Source: Candidatus Bacteroides merdavium (GTDB taxonomy: Bacteria; Bacteroidota; Bacteroidia; Bacteroidales; Bacteroidaceae). From it: a stretch of 54,464 bases of DNA. Under the pieces are notes generated by a model. It was not told the origin of the DNA and searched no databases. It was given only the letters and a program-made list of their open reading frames with translations. The number at the start of each line of letters is the position of its first letter. Position 1 is the first letter of the stretch. Shown piece after piece: positions 35,497 to 46,212 of the stretch. The DNA lies in contig DXAV01000050.1 in the NCBI GenBank assembly GCA_019116805.1, positions 1 through 54,464 on the forward strand, in the 5' to 3' direction. A program made the translations under genes and the position numbers.

Positions 35497-36858
35497 ATGC
35501 TACAAGACTGGAAAGAACGTTGGAAAGCCCGCTCCCGACGCGTGCGCCGCAAGATAGAACTACTCCGCCTGAAGCGGATACGCCAAAAGAAAACACCGAA
35601 ATACTCCTACTGCAAGAACTGCGGTACCCCGCTCGAAGGCATGTACTGCTACCGCTGCGGCCAATATGCGCTCGATGCGGAACAGCCTTTCTGGAAGTAC
35701 GTACGCCAGTATTTCGAAAACGTCTATCAGTTCGACACCAAGATATGGCATACCCTATGGTACCTCTTCACCCGCCCCGGTTTCCTGACCTCCGAATTCA
35801 ATGCGGGCAAAATAAACTCTTACGTCCACCCTTTCCGCCTGTACATGTGTATTTCGGTGGTGTTCTTCGCCGTGTTCTTCATGCTGGTGGGCGAACGGGC
35901 GAACGACTTCAACGCGCTGAACGACGGACGGCTGCGCCGCAGCGTCGTAAAGCAGCTCGGGACGCCTGCTGCCGGGGCCGACACCACCCTCTACCTCTAC
36001 CAGGCACCGCGGCTGGTGAAGACCCTCAAGCTGCGCTTCGGCATGGAGGGAGCCGACAGCCTGGTGCGCTACCAGCCTGTTGACAATCCCTACGGATTGT
36101 CGCGCGTCACCCTGCCCCGTCTGCTGGCGGACTCCTGCTTCAGGCAGACCGACATCCTGCCTGAGGACTGGGACTTCATCCGAAAGGCGCGCGCCTTGAA
36201 AAACCTGAACATCGAGAACTGGATAGACGGACGTGACTACGGCCCGGACAACGTGGCCGCCATCCGAGCCTTCCACGTGGACAGTACCTACATGCAGACG
36301 GCCGAAGGCACAGACAGCCTCGTACTGCGCCCGCAGCGGGTCTGGCTCTGGACGGACGAAGTGAAGAAGGACGCCGAAACGGACGAACTGCAGAAGCAAT
36401 TGTTCGTCAACGACATCGTAGGCGGCCTGTCCAAGTGGACACCCTTCTACATGATGTTCCTCCTGCCGCTGTTTGCCGCCTTGCTGAAGCTGTTCTATCG
36501 CCGCAAGCAGATGCCCTACATGTGGCACTTCGTCCACGCCATCCATCTGAATACCGTCTTCCTCATCCTGATCTGCATCCCGCTGGTGCCGCTCTTCGCC
36601 TACGGGCTCGACGACCTGATGGCAGCCGGACAAACACTGAACACGGCACAACTGAACTCCCTGCGCATCACACTGGTAGGTTTTCCAGTTGCCATGTTCC
36701 TCTATCTGCTGGTGTCCTTCCGCACGGTTTACCGCCAGGGCTGGGGCAAGACCACGGTGAAGGCAGTGCTGTTCTACGTGCTGTTCACCGCCATCGCGTC
36801 GCTGCTGGCCGCCGCACTGCTGCTTTGGCTACTGGCAACAGAAGCAGAGGCGATTTGA
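35497..36858 (+). CDS. DUF3667 membrane protein, copy 1
   Basis: A 453-residue protein of unknown function. A very basic N-terminus (about 1-33) is followed by a zinc-ribbon-like cluster, CxxC-x9-CxxC, in 'CKNCGTPLEGMYCYRCGQ' (about 42-60). A conserved segment with 'FTRPGFLTSEFNAGKINSYV' and 'HPFRLYMCISVVFFAVFFM' carries the first membrane helix. A polar extracytoplasmic or cytoplasmic loop of about 180 residues follows, then four hydrophobic helices at the C-terminus (about 315-450). The second copy follows after 28 bases. The block before the first helix is nearly identical in the two copies, while the central loop differs. Composition is richer in G+C than neighbouring genes. Confidence 0.85.
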   Translation: MLQDWKERWKARSRRVRRKIELLRLKRIRQKKTPKYSYCKNCGTPLEGMYCYRCGQYALDAEQPFWKYVRQYFENVYQFDTKIWHTLWYLFTRPGFLTSEFNAGKINSYVHPFRLYMCISVVFFAVFFMLVGERANDFNALNDGRLRRSVVKQLGTPAAGADTTLYLYQAPRLVKTLKLRFGMEGADSLVRYQPVDNPYGLSRVTLPRLLADSCFRQTDILPEDWDFIRKARALKNLNIENWIDGRDYGPDNVAAIRAFHVDSTYMQTAEGTDSLVLRPQRVWLWTDEVKKDAETDELQKQLFVNDIVGGLSKWTPFYMMFLLPLFAALLKLFYRRKQMPYMWHFVHAIHLNTVFLILICIPLVPLFAYGLDDLMAAGQTLNTAQLNSLRITLVGFPVAMFLYLLVSFRTVYRQGWGKTTVKAVLFYVLFTAIASLLAAALLLWLLATEAEAI

Positions 36859-36886
36859 ATGAACAATGAATAATGAAAAATAAGTA

Positions 36887-38161
36887 ATGAAACTCATAGA
36901 AACACTCCGACAACGACAACTCCGCATCCGGCGGAACATTGAGGCCGTGCGCCTGCGACGCATTCGCCGCCACACCCGCCCCGGCTACACCCACTGCATG
37001 AATTGTGGAACCCGCCTGAAGGGCATGTACTGCCACCAGTGCGGCCAATATGCCCTAGACACCCACCAGCCCATCTGGAAATACATCCGCCAATATTTTG
37101 AGAACATGTACCAGTTCGACGGCAAGATATGGATGACGCTGCGCCTGATGTTCACCCGTCCGGGCTTCCTGACGAACGAGTTCAATGACGGCAAGATCAA
37201 CTCCTACGTGCACCCCTTCCGGCTGTACATGTGCATCTCCGTCGTCTTCTTCACCCTGTTCTTCATGGCTGCCGAACGTGCTACGGACCGCGCACTGCTG
37301 TCCATAGCCGGCGAACAGATACCGAACACGGTGATGGACGCCCTGCTGCGCGACGACGCCGTCGCCCTGCCGGACACAACAGTCTATGCCTACAACACAG
37401 AGACGCTGCTCCAGGTGCTCGATGCCCATGGAACCCAACATGCCGACAGCCTCGTCCGCCTGCACTATCAGGATCGCGGCGACGAGCTGAACCTCGTCAC
37501 CCTGCCCCGCCTGCTCTTCGACTCGTGCCTGACGCGCACCGCCGTCCATGAGGAAACGCAGACCGAGGTCAGCGTCCTGCGCCGCACCGCCCGTCTGGGC
37601 ACACCCGACGAGGAAGAGCGCTTCTACCTCGACCTGCCCATCGACACGGTGACGGGCCGCATCACGGCCAATACATACGACTGGATGACGCGCCTCGACC
37701 CGGCCGAACAGCTGCACCAGCAGGCCACGGCTTCGTTCGTCCTGGGCCAGCTTTCCAAATGGACGCCCCTGTTCCTGATGTTCCTCCTGCCCGTGCAGGC
37801 GCTGCTGTTCAAGCTTTTCTACCGCAACCGCCGCTTCATGGAGCATTTTGCCCACTCCACGCACCTCAGTAGCCTCCTGCTTGTGCTGCTCGTCGCACCT
37901 GCCGCCATTCTGCTGTGGCACTTCAACGCGGAGCGCTATACTGACGTCGTCACCAACGGCGTGGAAGACGCCATCATCTTCCTCACGCCTCTCGCCCTGC
38001 TGGCCTACCAGCTCGTGTCAATGCACACCGTCTATCGCGAGGGTTGGGGTAAGACGACGGCGAAGTGCCTGCTCACGTTCTTCCTCTTCAACCTACTGGC
38101 GCTGGGCACGGCGACGGGGCTCATCCTTTGGCTGACGTTCAAGGCAATGGGCAAGGTTTAG
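36887..38161 (+). CDS. DUF3667 membrane protein, copy 2 (tandem paralogue)
   Basis: A 424-residue paralogue of the preceding gene with the same layout: basic N-terminus, zinc-ribbon-like 'CMNCGTRLKGMYCHQCGQ', 'FTRPGFLTNEFNDGKINSYV', 'HPFRLYMCISVVFFTLFFM', a divergent central loop (about 130-290), and four C-terminal helices. 'LSKWTPLFLMFLLPV' matches 'LSKWTPFYMMFLLPL' of copy 1. The pair arose by tandem duplication and is probably co-transcribed; the products may form a hetero-oligomer, but this is inference. The function is unknown. It ends before a long inverted repeat (38191-38274) and converges on the efflux operon. Confidence 0.85.
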   Translation: MKLIETLRQRQLRIRRNIEAVRLRRIRRHTRPGYTHCMNCGTRLKGMYCHQCGQYALDTHQPIWKYIRQYFENMYQFDGKIWMTLRLMFTRPGFLTNEFNDGKINSYVHPFRLYMCISVVFFTLFFMAAERATDRALLSIAGEQIPNTVMDALLRDDAVALPDTTVYAYNTETLLQVLDAHGTQHADSLVRLHYQDRGDELNLVTLPRLLFDSCLTRTAVHEETQTEVSVLRRTARLGTPDEEERFYLDLPIDTVTGRITANTYDWMTRLDPAEQLHQQATASFVLGQLSKWTPLFLMFLLPVQALLFKLFYRNRRFMEHFAHSTHLSSLLLVLLVAPAAILLWHFNAERYTDVVTNGVEDAIIFLTPLALLAYQLVSMHTVYREGWGKTTAKCLLTFFLFNLLALGTATGLILWLTFKAMGKV

Positions 38162-38190
38162 GATTTCAGAGTTTTGATTTCATGGATATG

Positions 38191-38274
38191 CGGACAACGC
38201 GGAACAAGCGGATGAGCACGGACAACATTTATTTAATGACTATCCGCGTCCGTCCGCTTGTTCCGCGTCGTCCG
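38191..38274. repeat. Inverted repeat with 22-base arms between convergent genes
   Basis: The arm at 38191-38212 (CGGACAACGCGGAACAAGCG, then GA) pairs with 38253-38274 with one mismatch, across a 40-base spacer that itself contains CACGGACAAC. It may serve as a terminator for both convergent units. Confidence 0.8.
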
Positions 38275-38365
38275 TGTTTAAATATATTTACCATTCCCCT
38301 ATAGAAGGCTTTTATTCCCTATCGTCAGGAGCGGGGCATCTCATGGAAGGGAGAAAGCAACACCC

Positions 38366-39748
38366 CTACTCCCAGCCTCCGCCAAGGGCCTTGTAGAGGT
38401 TGATCATCGTGATGCGCTTGTCGCGCACGGCGTTGCTCAGGCTGAGCTGGGCGTCGAAGTAAGTACGCTGGGCGTCGAGCAGGTCGATGTAGCCGATGGC
38501 ACCATTGACATACTGCAACTGAGCCAGTTCGAGCGTCGTCTTGGCCGCCTGTTCCAGTCGGAGGCGGGTATCATAAATGTCCTTTATCTTGTTGAACTCC
38601 GTAATAGCATTATAAGCATCCTTGAAGGCACTGAGCACAGCCTTCTCGTAGGCGTACGTGGCACGCTCGAAAGCGGCCTTCTGAGCCTTGAGGCGGGCAC
38701 GGTTCTTGCCCATGGCGAAGATGGGTTCCAGGAGCGTGGCCGAGAAGAGGTGGTAGGGCGACTTCAAGATGTCACCCAGTTCGCCGCTCTCGCTTCCCGC
38801 CGTGGCGGTCAATGCGATGCGCGGGAAGAGGGCGGTGAAGGCCATGCCCACCTGCGCATTGGCGGCAATGAGTTCCTGTTCAGCCTGACGCACGTCGGGA
38901 CGGCGTTCCAGCAGAGTGCTGGGTATGCCTACGGGCAGGGCATCGGGCAGCTGCACATCGGCCGCCTGACTGGCACGGGCGATGCTGTGGGGATATTCAC
39001 CCGTCAAGAAGGCCAGTTCATTTTCCTTGAGCGTAATCTTGCGTTCGAGGTCGGGCACGAGGGTCACGGTCTTGGCCAATTCCACCTGCGCCTGGCGAAG
39101 AGGAATTTCGGAGATAAGTCCGGCTTCGCGACGCAGACGCACCAGATGGAGACTCTCGCGGCGGGCTTCAACGGTCTGGCGCACAATGGCCAGCTCATTG
39201 TCCAGCGCTACCAGCTCGAAGTAGGCTTGCGCCACCTGGGCGATAAGACTCATCTGCAAGGCACGCCGGTTCTCGATGGAACCCATGAAGTCGGCCAGGC
39301 TCTTGTCGCGCGCCCAGCGCAGGTTGCCCCACAGGTCGAGCTCCCACGTGGCCGATGCCTTGATGCCGAACTCGTCGCTGTTCTTGGGGTTGTCACCGCC
39401 GTAATTCTCGCGCTCGGGCTCAAGATAAACCTTGGCCCCCACTTGCGGGAACATGTTAGCCACATCGATACGCTTCAGTGCGGCCAGCTCCTTAACGCGG
39501 GCGGCCGACATCTGCATGTCCTTGTTATACTCCAGCGTCTTGCGGATGAGCCCCTGCAGCAGGGTGTCGGTGTAGAGTTCCTCCCACGAACGGTCGGCAA
39601 TGGAGGCCGAATCCTCGGCCGTCTGGCTACCCAGCGTCGTGGGTAGGTCCAATTCAGGACGGGTATAGTGTTTGCCCAGCTGGCATCCGGCCAATACCAT
39701 CAGCGCGGCCAGCAGGCATATCGGATATATCGTACGTTTCATCATCAT
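38366..39748 (-). CDS. Outer-membrane efflux lipoprotein (TolC/NodT family)
   Basis: A 460-residue outer-membrane channel subunit. The lipobox 'LMVLAGCQLG' (Cys about residue 22) shows it is lipid-anchored. Two repeats of the outer-membrane efflux (OEP) fold follow, seen in 'ARVKELAALKRIDVANMFPQ', 'AQVAQAYFELVALDNELAIV' and, in the second half, 'RRPDVRQAEQELIAANAQVG' and 'NGAIGYIDLLDAQRTYFDAQ'. It forms the exit duct of the tripartite pump and is the last gene of the operon. Its start overlaps the pump stop by 4 bases. There are three ATG codons in a row at the start (39748, 39745, 39742), so the exact start is uncertain. Confidence 0.93.
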   Translation of the reverse strand: MMMKRTIYPICLLAALMVLAGCQLGKHYTRPELDLPTTLGSQTAEDSASIADRSWEELYTDTLLQGLIRKTLEYNKDMQMSAARVKELAALKRIDVANMFPQVGAKVYLEPERENYGGDNPKNSDEFGIKASATWELDLWGNLRWARDKSLADFMGSIENRRALQMSLIAQVAQAYFELVALDNELAIVRQTVEARRESLHLVRLRREAGLISEIPLRQAQVELAKTVTLVPDLERKITLKENELAFLTGEYPHSIARASQAADVQLPDALPVGIPSTLLERRPDVRQAEQELIAANAQVGMAFTALFPRIALTATAGSESGELGDILKSPYHLFSATLLEPIFAMGKNRARLKAQKAAFERATYAYEKAVLSAFKDAYNAITEFNKIKDIYDTRLRLEQAAKTTLELAQLQYVNGAIGYIDLLDAQRTYFDAQLSLSNAVRDKRITMINLYKALGGGWE

Positions 39749-42700
39749 TTCTTCTTTTTAAAGGTTTGCAGGTTCAGTTTGGGGACACGCATCTTGTGCT
39801 TCATCTTATAAATCATCACGAAGAAGAAGGGCACCAGCAGGATGCCGACGGTGACGGCCACAATCATGCCGAAGAACACACCCGTACCGATGGCCTGGCG
39901 ACTGGCCGAGCCCGGACCGGTGGCGATAACCATCGGGAGCATACCGAGGATGAAGGCCAACGACGTCATCAGAATAGGGCGGAAGCGCAGGTGAGCAGCA
40001 TGGAGGGCAGACTCCACAATGTCGTGTCCTTTGTCCACTTCGTCCTTGGCGAATTCCACAATCAGGATGGCATTCTTGGCAGCCAGACCGATAAGCATAA
40101 CCAGACCAATCTGGAAGTAAGTGTCGTTCTCCAGTCCGCAGAACGAGATACCCGCATAGGCACCCAGCACAGCGATGGGCAGGGAAATGAGCACGGCGAT
40201 AGGTACACTCCAGCTTTCGTAAAGGGCAGCCAGGAAAAGGAACACGAAGAGGAACACCAGTCCCAGAATGAGTCCCGTCTGTCCGCCCGCCTGCTTCTCC
40301 TGATAGGACAAGCCACTCCATTCCACGCCGATATTGTCGGGCAAGTGGTCGCGGGCGATACGTTCCAGCAGCTCCATCACCTGTCCGGAGCTGGCTCCGC
40401 TGGCGGCCGTACCGCGGATAACGGAGGCGTTGAACATGTTGAAGCGCTTGATGCTGCCCGGGCCGGTAGTATATTCCGTCGTTCCGAGCGAGGTCAGCGG
40501 TATCATATCGCCGTCGCTACCGCGCACAAAGTAAAGGCCAATATTGTCGCGATGCTCACGGTAGGGAGCCTCGGCCTGCAAGTAAACACGATAGACGCGG
40601 TTGAACATATTGAAGTCGTTCACATAAACCGAACCCGTATAGGCCTTCATCGTCGAGAAGACGTCGGCCATAGGCACTCCGGAGAGCTTCACCTTGTCGC
40701 GATCCACATCGAAATAGAGTTGTGGTATCTCAGCCTGAAGAGAAGACGAGAGGCCTTCGATTTCCTTATACTGCGAAGCATAGTACATCAGCGTATCGGT
40801 GGCGCGCACCAGATCCTCGAAGGTAGCCTCGCCACGTGCCTCCAGCTGCAACTCGAAACCGCCCGACGTTCCCAAACCGGGAATAACCGGCGGAGTGGAC
40901 AGGTAAACCTTACATTCGGGGTATTCGTTTATCTCGCGACGCACGGCTTCCATCACCTCATCGATGGTGGTATTGTCGCGCTCGTCCCACGGTTTCAGAA
41001 TAACGGTCAACTGGCTGCGTGCCTGGCTGGTACCCACACGAGGGCTGGAACCGGTGACATTCTGTACATACTCCACGGCAGGCTGCTTCATCAGAAAGTC
41101 GATGGCACGGTTGGTCACTTTGCGAGTGCGCTCCAGCGTGGTACTCTCGGGCATTTCCAACTCGACTGTGAAATATCCCTGGTCCTCAACGGGCAGGAAG
41201 CTGGTGGGTGTAAAGCGATGCAGAATGAAGATGCACAGCAGTCCCAGACAGAAGTACATGGCGATGCGACGCGGATGCTTCACGGTGCGACCTATCAGCT
41301 TGACGTATTTCGTATTACCGATGGCAAGCCACTTGTTGATGAAAGCGAACACGCGGTTCTTCGGTTTGTTGGGATCCTCGGGACGCAAAATGAGCGAACA
41401 CATCACAGGGCTCAGCGTGAGGGCCACCACCGTGGACAACAATACAGACACCACAATGGTCACCGTAAACTGGCGATAGAGCTGGCCCGTGATGCCTGGC
41501 AAGAAGCTCACTGGCACGAATACGGCCGCCAACACGAGCGACGTGGCGATAATGGCGCCCACCAGTCCGTCCATAGCCTTCTTCGTGGCTTCATAAGGGC
41601 TGAGGTGCTCTTCTTCCATAATACGCTCCACGTTCTCCACCACCACGATGGCATCGTCCACCACGATACCGATGGCCAGTACAAGGCCGAGCAGGGTCAG
41701 CATGTTGAGCGAGAAGCCGAATATAAGCATGAAACCGAAAGTACCGATAAGGGAGATAGGTACCGCCACCACAGGAATGATGGTAGCACGCCAGCTCTGC
41801 AACGACAGATAAACCACGATGATAACCAGTATCAACGCTTCGAACAATGTCTTGTACACCTCGTGGATAGACTCGTTGATGTAGGTCGTCATGTCAAATG
41901 GTATCTCATACTCCAGACCCTCGGGGAAGTTGGCGCTGATTTCCTCCATCGTCTTCTTGACGTTCTCGGCCACCTCCATGGCATTGGCTCCGGGCAACAT
42001 GTAAACGCCCAGCACGGCAGCGTTACCGTCATTGATACCACTCTCGGTGTTATAGGACTGCGCTTCGAGCGAAACACGGGCCACGTCGCGCATCCGAATC
42101 AGCGATCCGTCAGCATTGGCACGGAGCACGATTTCCTCAAACTGTGCCGCCGAAGACAAACGTCCCTGCGCGGTGATGGGGATGGTGATGTCGAGCCCGT
42201 CAACAGGCTGCTGGCCCAAGACACCGGCCGCCGACTCGCGGTTCTGGTCCTTCAAGGCATCCTGTACGTCCTTCACCGTCAGTCCGTAGTTGGCCAGACG
42301 GGCAGGATCGACCCATATCTGCATGGCGTAGTAACGGCTTCCGATGTTGGACACACGACCCACACCAGGGATGCGTCGCAGAAGGTCCACCACATTCAGC
42401 GTGGCAAAGTTACTCAGGTAGATTTCATCGAACTTGGGATCGTTCGACGTAAGGCAGAGGGTCATCAGCTGGCTGGGAGCCTGCTTGTCCACCTCGATAC
42501 CGTTCTGCACCACTTCGGCGGGCAGACGCGATTCGGCCAACTTGATGCGGTTCTGTATTTCGACAGCAGCCAGGTCGGGGTCGGCCGAGATGTCGAAGGT
42601 GACGGTGGCCGAGAAGCTACCCGTATTGGAGCTGGTTGACTCCATGTAGAGCATACCCGGCGTACCGTTCAGTTCCTGTTCGATGGGAGTAGCCACGGCC

Positions 42701-42879
42701 TGCGACACGGTGACGGCACTGGCTCCAGGGTAGGTAGCCGATATTTTCACCACAGGAGGCGTGATCTGGGGATACTGGTCGATGGGAAGCATCATCAGGC
42801 CGATGATACCCACAATGACAATCAATATGGAGATGACAGCCGAGAATACCGGTCTGTCAATAAAGAAATTCACTTTCAT
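39745..42879 (-). CDS. RND multidrug efflux pump, HAE1 family
   Basis: A 1044-residue inner-membrane proton antiporter of the AcrB/MexB type. Twelve membrane helices and two large periplasmic loops are evident. The proton-relay helix 4 carries the double Asp in '[18 protein letters not shown]'. Other family marks are '[18 protein letters not shown]' at the N-terminus, '[20 protein letters not shown]' and '[16 protein letters not shown]'. The length is normal. It exports lipophilic drugs, detergents or bile salts from the periplasm. It lies 63 bases after the adaptor gene and overlaps the outer-membrane gene by 4 bases. Confidence 0.96.
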   Translation of the reverse strand: MKVNFFIDRPVFSAVISILIVIVGIIGLMMLPIDQYPQITPPVVKISATYPGASAVTVSQAVATPIEQELNGTPGMLYMESTSSNTGSFSATVTFDISADPDLAAVEIQNRIKLAESRLPAEVVQNGIEVDKQAPSQLMTLCLTSNDPKFDEIYLSNFATLNVVDLLRRIPGVGRVSNIGSRYYAMQIWVDPARLANYGLTVKDVQDALKDQNRESAAGVLGQQPVDGLDITIPITAQGRLSSAAQFEEIVLRANADGSLIRMRDVARVSLEAQSYNTESGINDGNAAVLGVYMLPGANAMEVAENVKKTMEEISANFPEGLEYEIPFDMTTYINESIHEVYKTLFEALILVIIVVYLSLQSWRATIIPVVAVPISLIGTFGFMLIFGFSLNMLTLLGLVLAIGIVVDDAIVVVENVERIMEEEHLSPYEATKKAMDGLVGAIIATSLVLAAVFVPVSFLPGITGQLYRQFTVTIVVSVLLSTVVALTLSPVMCSLILRPEDPNKPKNRVFAFINKWLAIGNTKYVKLIGRTVKHPRRIAMYFCLGLLCIFILHRFTPTSFLPVEDQGYFTVELEMPESTTLERTRKVTNRAIDFLMKQPAVEYVQNVTGSSPRVGTSQARSQLTVILKPWDERDNTTIDEVMEAVRREINEYPECKVYLSTPPVIPGLGTSGGFELQLEARGEATFEDLVRATDTLMYYASQYKEIEGLSSSLQAEIPQLYFDVDRDKVKLSGVPMADVFSTMKAYTGSVYVNDFNMFNRVYRVYLQAEAPYREHRDNIGLYFVRGSDGDMIPLTSLGTTEYTTGPGSIKRFNMFNASVIRGTAASGASSGQVMELLERIARDHLPDNIGVEWSGLSYQEKQAGGQTGLILGLVFLFVFLFLAALYESWSVPIAVLISLPIAVLGAYAGISFCGLENDTYFQIGLVMLIGLAAKNAILIVEFAKDEVDKGHDIVESALHAAHLRFRPILMTSLAFILGMLPMVIATGPGSASRQAIGTGVFFGMIVAVTVGILLVPFFFVMIYKMKHKMRVPKLNLQTFKKKK

Positions 42880-42942
42880 AAGCGGAATAGGTTTCTGATG
42901 TTAGAACTCTGATTACAATGCGGTCTCTCTCTTTGCCGCTCC

Positions 42943-44118
42943 TTATTCTTCACCCTCCGCAGGCTTGCCTACGCGCACCTTAATACCAGGGGTCAGCTTG
43001 TGGTAACCTTCGGTCACGATGTTCTCGCCGGGTACGATACCACGTTCCACCACGACGTTATTACCAAACTCGGGACCCAGCTCGATAAAGCGACGCTCCA
43101 CGGTGGAGTCGCGGCGCATGACATAAACATGTGCACCACCTTTCTCAATCATCAGAGCCTTCTGGGGTACAACGGTGGCATGCTCACGCACGTCGAGCAG
43201 CACACGCACCTTGGTGAACTGACCGGGCAAGAGTACACGGTCGGGATTAGGCATCTCGGCACGCACGGAGAAAGTTCCCGTCTTGGGGTTGACCTGCGGC
43301 TCAGCGAAATCCACTATACCCTTATATATATAGGTACTGTTGTCAGGTAGGGTGATGGTAACCGTCGGTTGCCAAGAACGGCTCGAATCCTTTTGCCCAA
43401 TAACCACGTTGCGTTCCTTACCCTTCAGATAGTCAAGAGCTGTCATACTAAAGTCCACCAGCACCGTGTCACTCTTAACAATGGTGGCCAGCAACGACTT
43501 TCCGCTGGTACCTACCAGCGTACCGAGGTCAACGTGACGCTCGCTGATATGGCCCGATATCGGAGAACGCACCCACGTGTAGCCAAGTTCCTGTTCGGCC
43601 TGATCGAGGTCGGCCTGGCTCATACCCATGCTGGCCACGGCCGTTTCGTAAGCCGCAATAGCGTTGTCCAAATCCAGCTGGCTGGCCGCATTTTGTTCAA
43701 ACAAAGGACGGATACGTTCCAGGTCGCGTTTTGTCTTGCGAACGAGAGCCGAATCCTTACGCAACTGAGCGCGTGCCTTATCAGCCTTAGCACGATACTG
43801 TTTCTGGTCGATAACAAACAATACCTGGTTTTTCGTCACATACGTACCTTCCTCGAAAGCCATACTCTCCAGAAAGCCTTCGACACGGGCACGCACTTCG
43901 ACGAACTGCTGGGCACGGATACGGCCTACATAATCGCCATAGATTTCTACGTCATCCTGCCCAACCGGCTGCACAATTACAACAGGCGGCACAGGAACAA
44001 CCTTCTTAGGCCACGTCAAAACAATATACACTGCCAACAATACCGCCATGCAAGCCAGCATTGTCACCAATCTTCTTTTTCTCAGCTTTAATTCTTTTTT
44101 CGTAAAAAATAGTCTCAT
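42943..44118 (-). CDS. RND efflux periplasmic adaptor (membrane fusion protein)
   Basis: A 391-residue adaptor that links the RND pump to the outer-membrane channel. One N-terminal membrane helix (about 18-35, 'MLACMAVLLAVYIVLTW') is followed by the lipoyl half-motifs ('EVRARVEGFLESMAFEEG', 'YTWVRSPISGHISERHVDLG'), a coiled-coil hairpin (about 100-160), and the beta-barrel and membrane-proximal domains ('LLPGQFTKVRVLLDV', 'VVPQKALMIEKGGAHVYVM'). There is no lipobox, so it is a membrane-anchored rather than lipid-anchored adaptor. First gene of the three-gene operon; no TetR-type repressor is adjacent. Confidence 0.94.
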   Translation of the reverse strand: MRLFFTKKELKLRKRRLVTMLACMAVLLAVYIVLTWPKKVVPVPPVVIVQPVGQDDVEIYGDYVGRIRAQQFVEVRARVEGFLESMAFEEGTYVTKNQVLFVIDQKQYRAKADKARAQLRKDSALVRKTKRDLERIRPLFEQNAASQLDLDNAIAAYETAVASMGMSQADLDQAEQELGYTWVRSPISGHISERHVDLGTLVGTSGKSLLATIVKSDTVLVDFSMTALDYLKGKERNVVIGQKDSSRSWQPTVTITLPDNSTYIYKGIVDFAEPQVNPKTGTFSVRAEMPNPDRVLLPGQFTKVRVLLDVREHATVVPQKALMIEKGGAHVYVMRRDSTVERRFIELGPEFGNNVVVERGIVPGENIVTEGYHKLTPGIKVRVGKPAEGEE

Positions 44119-44165
44119 GTCTGTTTGTTCAACTAATTAAAACCCTGTTTTCCCAAAAGATAGCG

Positions 44166-44173
44166 CAAAGATA
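44166..44173 (-). promoter_or_regulatory. Candidate -7 box for the RND efflux operon
   Basis: On the minus strand this reads TATCTTTG, 48 bases upstream of the adaptor start. There is no clear TTTG at -33. Confidence 0.5.
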
Positions 44174-44232
44174 ATACCAATTTTCCAATTTATTGCAGAA
44201 AAAGGCATAACTCATTCGTTTTCAGAAGCAAA

Positions 44233-44248
44233 AGTCTCATCTGAGACT
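44233..44248. promoter_or_regulatory. Possible operator upstream of the efflux operon
   Basis: AGTCTCA-TC-TGAGACT has perfect 7-bp arms and a 2-base centre. It lies about 60 bases upstream of the -7 box. A repressor or activator dimer could bind here. Confidence 0.35.
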
Positions 44249-44556
44249 CACCGTCGAAAAGATATTCCACAGTCATCCTGTAGAAAGCATCTACAATGAT
44301 GTAGAATTATTCCACACCCCACTCTTCCATCCCACCCCACCTGCTTTCGACAAAATGACACTTTGATTTTCTAACCTCCCCAGAATCGTCTGCTTCCACG
44401 CAACGGATAACCTGACTGAAAAAATCGAAGCGACAAGAGCCTTAGTCATTACTTATCAACGAAATAGCGAAATATTTACAAATAAAACAGAAGATTCAGC
44501 CGCTTCCTAACCACGAAAAATGAGGAAAAAGTCACGAAGAAACCGACTCTACGGCA

Positions 44557-44710
44557 TGATTTCGAGACAAAAGCAGCCTTTTTCTTCGCAAAAAGCAACC
44601 TTTTTCGCCTGCAAAACCTACGTTTTTCCTGCACAAAACACGTAATCTGACAACAAAAAACATACAATTTCCTGCTGAAGAGCATACGTTTTCTTGCGTC
44701 AAAGGAGATT
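44557..44710. repeat. Degenerate 22-bp tandem array
   Basis: Seven units of exactly 22 bases start at 44557, 44579, 44601, 44623, 44645, 44667 and 44689. They share a T-rich start, a C near position 6, CAAAA near positions 11-16 and a variable end such as CTACG or CAACC. The second to fourth units are clearest (for example TTTTTCGCCTGCAAAACC then TACG). Further worn units may extend on both sides (44535 and 44711). Confidence 0.7.
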
Positions 44711-44954
44711 TCAGCCCGTTTTTGCCCTCCTGTTTTCCTTTTCCCAAAAAGTCAGTCGTCAGCAAAAACACCGATTCCCCAACATTATGCACGCCCAACC
44801 ATCCACACAAGCGACAACTCGCCCACACACTTCTTACCGATCAACCGCCACAAGAAGGTCCTTTTTAAGTATAAATAACCCTAACGCGAACCTCCGAATG
44901 AAAAAAAAGGAAAAATTAAAGCCTTACATGATACCAATATACGAAACAATTTTG

Positions 44955-44962
44955 TACTTTTG
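44955..44962 (+). promoter_or_regulatory. Candidate -7 box for gap
   Basis: TACTTTTG followed by CAGC matches TAnnTTTG exactly. The predicted leader to the ATG at 45049 is about 80 bases. No TTTG at -33 is evident. Confidence 0.55.
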
Positions 44963-45027
44963 CAGCGCATTTGAAAAACAAGTGCAGACAAATTATCAAG
45001 AGAGATATATAAATACATATTTATTGA

Positions 45028-46059
<1,032 letters not shown>

Positions 46060-46083
46060 TTTACAGTTAGAAAATATTAAAGT

Positions 46084-46118
46084 ATAGGCGGCTTCTGCGG
46101 AAGTCGCCTATTTTTTTT
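46084..46118 (+). terminator. Terminator after gap
   Basis: ATAGGCG (46084-46090) pairs with CGCCTAT (46105-46111), with an inner CTTC/GAAG stem and a TGCG loop, followed by eight T. Confidence 0.9.
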
Positions 46119-46212
46119 GCATTTTTGCGTGAAGTTTCCAAAATATCCTCTGCATAAAGAGCCCAACAAAGGAAACCATACTAAAACGGTTGTTTTTACT
46201 AGTTTAGCGAAT

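Noticed and set aside
39766..42639. A 957-codon open frame on the plus strand opposite the RND pump
   Set aside because: It is the exact antisense of a well-recognised pump gene; its product is rich in His, Gln, Glu and Arg with no domain pattern. G+C-rich codon use keeps the opposite frame open.
44476..44828. Small genes on the minus strand in the long gap upstream of gap
   Set aside because: The frames are low-complexity and follow the 22-bp repeat; no promoter or family support.
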